From the NCBI GenBank assembly GCA_007134175.1, contig SLLF01000060.1, forward strand, positions 1 to 13,109: a DNA stretch of 13,109 bases. Reading direction: 5' to 3'. A program made the position numbers and the translations under genes. Every line of letters begins with the position of its first letter. Positions within the stretch are counted from its first letter, which is position 1. Positions 6,569-12,814 of the stretch are shown piece after piece. Under the pieces are notes generated by a model. That model made no database searches, was not told the DNA's origin, and was given only the letters and a program-made list of their open reading frames with translations. Source of the stretch: Kiritimatiellia bacterium (GTDB lineage: Bacteria; Verrucomicrobiota; Kiritimatiellia; SLAD01).

Positions 6569-7689
6569 GACGCCTTCCATGTATAGTTGCGGCCACGCCA
6601 AGGCACGCCGCCTCCGCGCCGACACTTGTGCCGTGACGCCAAGGCCACGGCAATCAAGCCGCACTCGGCCAGCGGATGGGAAAGGATGGCCAATCGCGAA
6701 TAGCCGAAACGATTGGCTTGCAGCCAGCGACTCCCGAGAATGGTTGCCACCATAAACCATGAAAGCCGTAGCCAGCCGCCGGTGAAAAACGCTACCAGCG
6801 CGAGCACAAAAGGCGTCATGAAGAAGGTCGCGTGGAAGAGCAGGAAGATCCAGAAACTCACTTCATACCGGAACGCTGGATAGAAGATTTTCTGAAAGCC
6901 GTTCCATAAATTGGGCCAAGAATCATACATGCGTACACGCACAACATCTTGGCCATCAAGACAAATGCCGCGCAAACCATGAGCTCGCCAGGCGCGTGCC
7001 AAAGCCGTGTCCTCGAACAGTTCAGGCTTTACAAGTTCATGGCCGCCGATCCGCACATATTCTTCGCGTCGCATCAGTATGCAGGCGCCATGGGCAAGCC
7101 CCAGTGACGGCATTTGTCGCTTTAGCGACAGCGGCGCGGGGAACAGGGTGAACACCACAAAGTTCAGCATCGGCATACAGAGCCTTTCCCAGAATCCCTT
7201 CAGCACCAGCCCCGGCCAACAGGACAGGAAGGTCACCTGATAATGCTTCGTGGCGGCCAGCATGCGGGCAACCGCATTCCGTTGTAACCGGGTGTCGGCA
7301 TCCTGGAAAAGCAGCCAATCTCCGCGGGCCGCGAGGGCGAGTTGCCGACAGGCAAACGGCTTGCCGCACCAACCATCGGGCAAGGGTTTTGCTGGAACAA
7401 CAAGGACGCGCTCATCGCCGGCAGCTAGTTGGGCAATTTCTTCGGCCGTGCGATCGGTGGAGTGATCATTATAGACCAAAACCTCCAAAATCTCCGGTGA
7501 TCCCTGTAGTGCTTGCTCAATGGCCGCGGCAATATGGGCCTCTTCGTTGCGTGCGGGGATTAATAGAGACACGGTCTCGGCTACGTCTTCTGCTGGACGC
7601 GCAGGTAGCGTCGGCCAAAAGCGCATGTTGTAGAACATCAACGCGAACAGTCCGCAGTGTAGCAAGGCAAATAATATCCAGAAAAGCAT
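6565..7689 (-). CDS. Family 2 membrane glycosyltransferase, CruC/CrtQ-like
   Basis: A 374-aa GT-A glycosyltransferase that probably transfers a sugar to the hydroxyl of the carotenoid at the cytoplasmic membrane. Residues 3-20 form an N-terminal membrane helix. SLLIPARNEEAHI (41-53) starts the catalytic domain, NDHSTD (74-79) contributes to nucleotide-sugar binding, LPDGWCGKPFAC (103-114) is typical of the CruC/CrtQ/HpnB-like subgroup, QDAD (129-132) is the metal-binding DxD, and ELFEDTALARAW (223-234) holds the probable base. Two or three C-terminal membrane helices (278-301, 308-320, 335-352) precede a GVPWRGRNYTW tail like the WxGRxY ending of this subgroup. It is the first gene of the three-gene leftward operon, linked to the next by ATGA. 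The ATG at 7689 was preferred; an in-frame GTG at 7734 would add 15 residues, and neither has a clear Shine-Dalgarno. The sugar and acceptor are inferred from context only. Confidence 0.8.
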   Translation of the reverse strand: MLFWILFALLHCGLFALMFYNMRFWPTLPARPAEDVAETVSLLIPARNEEAHIAAAIEQALQGSPEILEVLVYNDHSTDRTAEEIAQLAAGDERVLVVPAKPLPDGWCGKPFACRQLALAARGDWLLFQDADTRLQRNAVARMLAATKHYQVTFLSCWPGLVLKGFWERLCMPMLNFVVFTLFPAPLSLKRQMPSLGLAHGACILMRREEYVRIGGHELVKPELFEDTALARAWRAHGLRGICLDGQDVVRVRMYDSWPNLWNGFQKIFYPAFRYEVSFWIFLLFHATFFMTPFVLALVAFFTGGWLRLSWFMVATILGSRWLQANRFGYSRLAILSHPLAECGLIAVALASRHKCRRGGGVPWRGRNYTWKAS

Positions 7690-7752
7690 GGTGCGATCAA
7701 ATCGGAAATCAATAGGCTTGAAAAGACAAAACACAACCGTACACTTCCCCGC
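7690..7752. promoter_or_regulatory. Short divergent promoter region between the glycosyltransferase and prenyl synthase genes
   Basis: Only 63 bases separate the two divergent starts (18 if the glycosyltransferase begins at the GTG at 7734), so the two promoters must be back to back or reach into the coding regions. On the minus strand TTGTGT and TATTGA stand 16 bp apart, a weak sigma-70-like pair. No ribosome binding site precedes the ATG at 7753. Co-regulation of both arms is likely from the geometry, though no operator is visible. Confidence 0.3.
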
Positions 7753-8622
7753 ATGTTTGACATAAAACAGTACCTTGCCGTGCGCATGGATTGGGTTAAC
7801 CAGGCACTCTTTCAGGCATTACCCCCGTCCACGGAACATCCTGTGCGGCTTCATGAGGCGATGCGTTACAGTCTGTTCATTGGGGGTAAACGGCTTCGCC
7901 CCATACTTTGTATGGCAGCCGCTGAAGCGGTCGGTGGCACGGAAAAAGCGGCTCTGCCGGTTGGCGTGGCGCTCGAATGTCTGCACACCTACTCCTTGAT
8001 TCATGACGATCTGCCGGCGATGGATAATGACGACTTGCGTCGCGGACAGCCGACCCTGCATAAGGTGTACGGCGAGGCGAATGCCATTCTGGCCGGGGAC
8101 AGTCTCCTGACGTTGGCTTTTGAAATCCTGGCGCAACAGCCGCAAGGCGCAAAGCTTTCGCTGGAGCTAGCGAAAGCGGCTGGCAGCCGCGGCCTTGCCG
8201 GGGGGCAATTCGAGGACCTGGCTGAGGAGCAGCAGGCGCAGAACCACGAGACGTTGATGCGTATTCATGCAAACAAGACCGGGAAGCTCATTCGGGCCGC
8301 TTGTCGCATGGGGGGCATCACCGCTGGCGCCAACACCGGTCAGCTCGATGCCTTGGGCCAATACGGTGAGTCTGTTGGGCTGGCCTTTCAGATCGCCGAC
8401 GACATTCTGAATGTGACATCCACGCAAGAGGTTCTGGGTAAGCCTGTGGGTAGCGATGCGAAGCGCGAGAAGATGAACTACATTGCCTGTATTGGCATGG
8501 AGTTAGCGCAAACCGAGGCCCGCCGACTGGTCGAACAGGCGATTGAGCAGTTGGACGCGCTGCCGGGCGATACGCAGCCCCTGCAGGCCTTGGCCCATTA
8601 CGTCGTGGAACGCCTGACCTGA
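7753..8622 (+). CDS. ispA: Polyprenyl synthetase: farnesyl (or geranylgeranyl) diphosphate synthase
   Basis: A 289-aa trans-prenyltransferase that condenses IPP with allylic diphosphates in the cytosol, supplying the substrate of the CrtB-like enzyme. The protein has GGKRLRP (44-50), the first Asp-rich motif DDLPAMDNDD (85-94), GDSLLTLAFEIL (115-126), GQFEDL (151-156), the KTG Lys (175-177) and the second motif QIADDILN (213-220). Tyr80, five residues before the first motif, is the position where bacterial FPP synthases carry an aromatic residue that limits the chain to C15; GGPP synthases of this type more often have a small residue or Met. In the second motif the last Asp is replaced by Asn220 (DDILN), a variant I recall from other homologues. 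The start at 7753 gives the usual N-terminus (FDIKQYL...W...AL). ispA is the better symbol, but crtE function cannot be excluded. Confidence 0.88.
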   Translation: MFDIKQYLAVRMDWVNQALFQALPPSTEHPVRLHEAMRYSLFIGGKRLRPILCMAAAEAVGGTEKAALPVGVALECLHTYSLIHDDLPAMDNDDLRRGQPTLHKVYGEANAILAGDSLLTLAFEILAQQPQGAKLSLELAKAAGSRGLAGGQFEDLAEEQQAQNHETLMRIHANKTGKLIRAACRMGGITAGANTGQLDALGQYGESVGLAFQIADDILNVTSTQEVLGKPVGSDAKREKMNYIACIGMELAQTEARRLVEQAIEQLDALPGDTQPLQALAHYVVERLT

Positions 8623-8883
8623 CCCGGATAAGAGCTGGGACGCTCGTTGATCGTCCGGCACGCTGCCATACGGCTACACTCCGCGAACATCTACAGAAAG
8701 TCCCGCGCGGTTGCCTCGAATCCAGTCGACTTCGAACAGATCATTGGTTTACGTTAACCGCTGAGCTCGGAATACCATTCCTCATGTTAGAGCGCGCGTG
8801 CCATGAAAGCGATGAAATGGAGGTGCAATCTCACCAATAACGGATCATTCTTCTCGTGTGAAAAGTAAGCGGATGGCAGTAAA
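8623..8883. other. Intergenic region at the junction of the two clusters
   Basis: These 261 bases separate the prenyl synthase from the FAD monooxygenase, the longest non-coding stretch in the window. I see no strong terminator: a GGACG ... CGTCC repeat soon after the stop lacks a T-run. An imperfect 14-bp palindrome lies at 8746-8759. A 21-codon ORF at 8803-8868 has no ribosome binding site and no recognisable product. Base composition changes across this region from G+C-rich to about 50%, so it may be the boundary of separately acquired DNA. Confidence 0.45.
8746..8759. promoter_or_regulatory. Imperfect palindrome, possible operator
   Basis: GGTTTACGTTAACC matches its own reverse complement at 12 of 14 positions and is centred on ACGT. 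It lies about 125 bp before the FAD monooxygenase start, in the only long non-coding stretch between the two clusters. A role as a regulator binding site is only a suggestion. Confidence 0.2.
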
Positions 8884-10089
8884 ATGGATGCAGACGTAAT
8901 TATTGTCGGGGGTGGGCCTACCGGGCTTATGCTGGCTAATCTGCTGGGGCATAACCGCATTCGAACACGCATATTTGAGAAAACGCTAGCGCCCGGACAC
9001 ACATCGAGAGCGATTGGCATAACACCTCCGAGTCTTAACATGATGCGCCCGTACGGTCTTGACCGCTTGCTCATTGATGCGGGGGTGCAGGTAAAAAAGG
9101 CGATCGTGCATGGAACCAGAAGCGTGTTGGGAACGCTGGATTTTACAGGTATACCCGGCAACTATCCGTATATATTGACTGTTCCGCAAAGCAAAGTGGA
9201 AAACCTATTGCGGGATCATCTCGAATCCTATCCCTGCGTGCACATAGAAAAAGGCAGAAAGATTGTCGCAGCGACACAGGATCATCATGCGGTGCATGTA
9301 TCATGCCATTCGTCTAATCCAAGGTCGTCTCGATCATACCGCGCGTCTTTTTTGTGTCTGTGTGAAGGAGATAGGGGTCGCCTTCGCGAAACATTCGGAT
9401 GCGTCACGAAGTCGCATCGGTACCGGAATACTTTTCTGATGGGCGATTTTACGCATGACAGTGGACTGCAGAACGATGCGCATCTATATTTTACACGCCA
9501 TGGTTCAGTGGAGTCGTTTCCGCTTCCCGGCGGACAGCGTCGCTGGGTGGTTCAAACCGGGCATTATATGGATGAAATCCCGTCCGGTTTTCTGGAAACG
9601 CAAGTATGGAAACGAACGGGGTATGGACTGAAAGGCGCGGATCTGATCTGGCAGAGCCCGTTCGGCGTAAAGAAAAGAATTGAAAAACACTATGTGCAAG
9701 GCCGTGTGCTGTTGGCCGGTGACGCAGCTCATGTGATGCCGCCTATTGGCGGGCAAGGCATGAATACAGGCTTTATGGATGCATGCTTTCTGGCGCAGGC
9801 CATTTTGCGGGTGCAGGGGCACACCGCTGACGAATCCACCGTTATGCACTATTTTCGTCAATATGAAGCCATGCGCCGCAAGGCGGCTGCTTCGGCCGCA
9901 AGGCGCGCCCGCTTTTCTATGTATGTAGGTACGCGAAAGCATGTGATTCCATCCATGCTGCGCAACATCGCCATCCAGTTTGCCCTTGCAACACCGCTTA
10001 CTGATGTCTTAGCGCCGTTTTTTGCCATGCTTACGATTCCGTATGGAGCTCCGGAGAAAGACGCACACAAGGAACTGTTTGGGCCGTAA
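8884..10089 (+). CDS. FAD-dependent aromatic hydroxylase (PHBH-type group A monooxygenase)
   Basis: A 401-aa single-component flavoprotein monooxygenase (FAD_binding_3 type), which hydroxylates electron-rich aromatic rings using NAD(P)H and O2. It has GGGPTG (9-14) with Glu32 of the ADP-binding unit, Arg42 in SRAIGI (41-46) as in phenol-type hydroxylases, and GRVLLAGDAAHVMPPIGGQGMNTG (273-296), the GD motif with the flavin ribityl site. The middle DG motif, usually DGxxSxVR, is changed to EGDRGRLR (161-168). The 110-170 part is divergent and rich in His, Ser and Arg. Family members include ubiquinone-pathway hydroxylases and SrsC, which oxidises methylated alkylresorcinols to quinones. The neighbouring type III PKS and two methyltransferases make a phenolic-lipid substrate likely. 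The ATG at 8884 sits right before the Rossmann strand; the only Shine-Dalgarno-like sequence is a weak GGATGG. Confidence 0.82.
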   Translation: MDADVIIVGGGPTGLMLANLLGHNRIRTRIFEKTLAPGHTSRAIGITPPSLNMMRPYGLDRLLIDAGVQVKKAIVHGTRSVLGTLDFTGIPGNYPYILTVPQSKVENLLRDHLESYPCVHIEKGRKIVAATQDHHAVHVSCHSSNPRSSRSYRASFLCLCEGDRGRLRETFGCVTKSHRYRNTFLMGDFTHDSGLQNDAHLYFTRHGSVESFPLPGGQRRWVVQTGHYMDEIPSGFLETQVWKRTGYGLKGADLIWQSPFGVKKRIEKHYVQGRVLLAGDAAHVMPPIGGQGMNTGFMDACFLAQAILRVQGHTADESTVMHYFRQYEAMRRKAAASAARRARFSMYVGTRKHVIPSMLRNIAIQFALATPLTDVLAPFFAMLTIPYGAPEKDAHKELFGP

Positions 10090-10133
10090 ACGAGAGGTTG
10101 TTCGTATTGCTGAAGGGTTAACACCGGTGGGCG

Positions 10134-10874
10134 TTATGTGAGAACTATCAGTTCAATGAATCCGAAAAACAATAGCTTTCTTTTTTGGATGACAAGGCCC
10201 GCCTCGCGGCAAAGGGCCTCCAGCTCGGACCGAGCGGGAAAGTGTTTAAGGCTTTCTGCAATATAGCCGTAAATATGCGGGTTGCGGTGAAGCAGAAATC
10301 CCCACAACTTGCCCCAAAAAGACAACAAGCCCAACTGCATGTGCTGCAGTATGCGGCTGTTGCTTCGAGAAAAATCTAGAAATGCTGCAGTTGCACCGGG
10401 TTTTAGCAACCGCCTGATCTCGCCTAGTGTGCGTTTCAGATCAGGGGAATTACGGATCGCATAGCCTCCGGTAATGAAATCAAAGCTGTGGTCGGGTGCC
10501 TGAATGGCATTCATATCTGCACAAAGAATATCTATGTTCAGTGTGTGCATGCATCGACTGCGGCAGATATTCAGCATGTCCTCGCTTAGATCCACCGCTG
10601 TAATTGATGCCTCTGGAAATCGTTCATGCAACTTCAGGGTGAGATCGCCTGTTCCACAAGCCATGTCCAGACAGGCGGGCGCATCAGCAGCGGGCAGCAT
10701 ATCGATGAGTTGTTGTTTCCATATCCTGTCCCTGCCGAACGACATCAGCCGTGTAATGCGTGCATACTGTGGAGCGACTTCTTCAAACAGCCGTCGGTTG
10801 TAGGCTTGTTTCGCCGACGCATTGTGTAGATCCGTGCTGGAAATTCTTTTAATGATGTCTTTGTTGTCCGTCAT
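10134..10874 (-). CDS. UbiE/MenG-like class I SAM methyltransferase (probable ring C-methyltransferase)
   Basis: A 246-aa UbiE/COQ5-family enzyme. The family opening YNRRLFEEVAPQYARITRLMSFGRDRIWKQ (25-53) contains the AxxY and SFGRDxxWK features of UbiE/MenG. The SAM site is CLDMACGTGDLTL (68-80), acidic strand end AVDLS (93-97), followed by FITGGYAIRN (133-142), LGEIRRLLKPG (150-160), LDFS (166-169) and YIAESLKHFP (204-213). UbiE and MenG methylate a ring carbon of ubiquinone and menaquinone precursors. Here the gene converges on the hydroxylase (44 bp apart) and diverges from the type III PKS (59 bp apart), so a role in the same pathway is likelier than general quinone synthesis. AAGG stands seven bases before the ATG. 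A housekeeping MenG/UbiE cannot be excluded; presence of a second, canonical homologue elsewhere in the genome would settle it. Confidence 0.82.
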   Translation of the reverse strand: MTDNKDIIKRISSTDLHNASAKQAYNRRLFEEVAPQYARITRLMSFGRDRIWKQQLIDMLPAADAPACLDMACGTGDLTLKLHERFPEASITAVDLSEDMLNICRSRCMHTLNIDILCADMNAIQAPDHSFDFITGGYAIRNSPDLKRTLGEIRRLLKPGATAAFLDFSRSNSRILQHMQLGLLSFWGKLWGFLLHRNPHIYGYIAESLKHFPARSELEALCREAGLVIQKRKLLFFGFIELIVLT

Positions 10875-10933
10875 TTCTGCCTTGTATTTTCAGATCATTA
10901 TGGAAGAAGGTTAAGCCCGCCTTAAGGGGGGTA
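10875..10933. promoter_or_regulatory. Divergent promoter region between the UbiE-like and type III PKS genes
   Basis: The 59-base gap must serve both directions. CATAAT on the minus strand (10902-10897), a five-of-six match to the -10 consensus, overlaps CATTAT on the plus strand (10896-10901, four of six), so the two start sites would be nearly face to face. No good -35 hexamers are seen. The ribosome binding site of the PKS gene is the run TAAGGGGGG at 10923-10931, and AAGG precedes the UbiE-like start. Confidence 0.35.
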
Positions 10934-12079
10934 ATGCCCACAAGCAGAAAGAAGGATCGTTTGCTGCCACAAGTCTATGTCCATGCCATATCCACGTGCG
11001 TTCCTCCCAAGTCCTATACACAGGACTTCACGCTGGAGTTTTTGCTCAAACTTCAGGGAACCACGCCACGGAAACGTGAGTTCCTGCAAAAAATCTATCG
11101 GCGATCTGCCATCGACAAGCGACATACCGTCATTGAAGACTACGACAAAGACCCCGCAGACTACAATTTTTATCCGAAAAACAGTCGTTTAATGCCTGAG
11201 CCTTCGACGGCGAGGCGTAATGACGAATATGTGAAGGCAGCCAATGCGCTTGCCTTGCAGGCTGCACGCGCCTTACTGGAAAAACTTCCACGTGTGTCAC
11301 CCGGTTCTGTAACACACCTGATCACCGTCAGTTGCACGGGGTTTTCGATTCCGGGCTTTGACATACACATACTGAAGGAGATGGGGTTATCACCATCACT
11401 AAGCCGGCTCCACATTGGCTTTATGGGGTGTTATGCTGCGTTGCCGGCCCTGCGGACAGCACGTGATATATGTTGCGCCGATCCGCACGCGCGCGTTCTG
11501 GTCGTGAATCTGGAGCTTTGTTCCCTCCATTTTCAACAGAAATTTGATTCGGATACGGTCGTTGCCAATGCCATATTTGCAGACGGTGTTTCGGCATGTC
11601 TTGTGTCGGCTCAACGTGCAGACTCAAGCGGGGCCGTGTTCTCCATCCAGGCGATGTGCTCGCATTATATCGCAAATAGTGAAGCGGATATGGCTTGGCA
11701 AATTGGCGAGCGTGGATTTGATATGAGGCTATCGTTGTATGTGCCTGCTCTGATCGAGCAGCACATGAAAAGCATCACGGATTCTCTTTTTGCGAAAGCG
11801 GGCAAGCAAAGAGCCGATATCGATATATGGGCCATTCATCCCGGTGGCCGTGCCATTCTCGAGAAAGTTCAGGAATCATTAGGGCTGAAAAAGCAGGCCT
11901 TGCAGATTTCGTATGATGTGCTGCGTGAATATGGCAACATGAGTTCAGCCACAATCATGTTCGTGCTTGAGCGAATTCTGGCGGATAAAGGAACAGGTGG
12001 AGTGTTCGCTACCGCTTTCGGTCCCGGGCTCACGGTGGAATGTAGTTTCATGGAAAAAATAAAAGGACCGGATGGGTAA
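10934..12079 (+). CDS. Type III polyketide synthase (chalcone/stilbene synthase family)
   Basis: A 381-aa homodimeric-type ketosynthase that extends an acyl-CoA starter with malonyl-CoA and cyclises the product to resorcinols, pyrones or phloroglucinols. The catalytic triad is intact: Cys166 in GFMGCYAALPALRTA, His302 in AIHPGGRAIL and Asn335 in YGNMSSATIMFVLE. SCTGF (133-137) and AFGPGLTVE (361-369) are the usual thiolase-fold landmarks. HIGFMGCYA instead of the plant xxFxGCxAG, and SCTGFSIPGFD, place it with bacterial enzymes of the alkylresorcinol/alkylpyrone kind rather than RppA. A strong AGGGGGG-containing ribosome site lies just upstream. The downstream methyltransferase starts inside its last codons (8-bp overlap), so the two are coupled. 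A fatty acyl starter is likely but unproven; no dedicated acyl-CoA ligase or acyl carrier gene is present in the window. Confidence 0.93.
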   Translation: MPTSRKKDRLLPQVYVHAISTCVPPKSYTQDFTLEFLLKLQGTTPRKREFLQKIYRRSAIDKRHTVIEDYDKDPADYNFYPKNSRLMPEPSTARRNDEYVKAANALALQAARALLEKLPRVSPGSVTHLITVSCTGFSIPGFDIHILKEMGLSPSLSRLHIGFMGCYAALPALRTARDICCADPHARVLVVNLELCSLHFQQKFDSDTVVANAIFADGVSACLVSAQRADSSGAVFSIQAMCSHYIANSEADMAWQIGERGFDMRLSLYVPALIEQHMKSITDSLFAKAGKQRADIDIWAIHPGGRAILEKVQESLGLKKQALQISYDVLREYGNMSSATIMFVLERILADKGTGGVFATAFGPGLTVECSFMEKIKGPDG

Positions 12080-12806
12080 ACATGATTTTTCAGCGCGGGC
12101 GGTTTCCCCGGAGCTCATGGATTTGGCCGATGTGGACGAACAGAAACTGCTGCGGACGGTCCGGCAGTTTGCGCTACTCAACCGGCTGTTCAGTTCGTCA
12201 CGCAAATTGATTTGCCGTTATTTTCTAGATCCACTGATCCGGGAGGGAAAGCCGTCGTTTTCCCTGCTGGATATAGGAGCCGGAGGCTGTGATATTCCTA
12301 AATGGATCGTGCAGCACTGCCGCAAGCACGGCATATCGCCGCGCATTACATGCATCGACTATGATGAGCGCATGGTGGCCTATGCCCGCCGCCAATGTGT
12401 CGATTTTCCGGAAATTACCATACGACATCACGACGCACTGCACATGCAGGAGCTTGGGGAATTTGACTATATATACGCCAACAATGTTCTTCATCATCTG
12501 GATGATTGCGCCATCAGTCGCATAGTGCAACAGGCGGCAGCTATGGCACAACGTGGGTATATCCTGAATGATATCTATCGCTCCCGGATGGCATACTGGC
12601 TATATACGCTTTTTGCCGGACTCTTATTGCATCGGAGCTTTGCGGTTCATGATGGACGCCTTTCCATTAGAAAGGGCTTTGTCGAGTCCGATCTCAGGCT
12701 GTACATACGACATGCGTGTCTTGGCGAGGAACCGCGGGTTATACGAGAAAGGTGCTTCAGGATCCTTTTGGTTCAGATAAAATGTGCCCGAGGGGTGATG
12801 GCATGA
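12072..12806 (+). CDS. Type III PKS-associated class I SAM methyltransferase
   Basis: A 244-aa methyltransferase. After an N-terminal segment LLRTVRQFALLNRLFSSSR (26-44) come the SAM motif I LLDIGAGGCDIP (65-76), motif II CIDYD (94-98), RHHDAL (118-123) and NNVLHHLDD (137-145). The C-terminal part carries a hydrophobic stretch YWLYTLFAGLLLH (175-187), compatible with contact to a membrane or a lipid substrate. Methyltransferases of this type are often found next to type III PKS genes, where O- or C-methylation of the polyketide ring is assumed. Its ATG lies within the last codons of the PKS gene (overlap 12072-12079), a strong sign of joint translation. It is distinct from the UbiE-like enzyme of the same cluster, and it is not the isoprenylcysteine-methyltransferase-like type used in the Streptomyces srs pathway. 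Methyl position is unknown. Confidence 0.8.
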   Translation: MGKHDFSARAVSPELMDLADVDEQKLLRTVRQFALLNRLFSSSRKLICRYFLDPLIREGKPSFSLLDIGAGGCDIPKWIVQHCRKHGISPRITCIDYDERMVAYARRQCVDFPEITIRHHDALHMQELGEFDYIYANNVLHHLDDCAISRIVQQAAAMAQRGYILNDIYRSRMAYWLYTLFAGLLLHRSFAVHDGRLSIRKGFVESDLRLYIRHACLGEEPRVIRERCFRILLVQIKCARGVMA

Positions 12807-12814
12807 ATGGCCGT

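Noticed and set aside
6569..6760. N-terminal extension of the second desaturase
   Set aside because: The 64 extra residues lie within the glycosyltransferase coding region on the same strand, contain no family feature, and the Rossmann motif starts right after the ATG at 6568, which has an ATGA overlap.
8637..8658. GGACG ... CGTCC repeat after the prenyl synthase as terminator
   Set aside because: Short stem, long loop and no downstream T-run.
8803..8868. 21-codon ORF before the FAD monooxygenase as a leader peptide
   Set aside because: There is no ribosome binding site, no run of regulatory codons and no alternative hairpins; an ORF of this size is expected by chance.
10934..12079. Reading the PKS as a 3-oxoacyl-ACP synthase III (FabH)
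   Set aside because: FabH has a shorter chain and a different active-site context; here the Cys-His-Asn triad with SCTGF and AFGPG landmarks and an adjacent PKS-type methyltransferase fit type III PKS.
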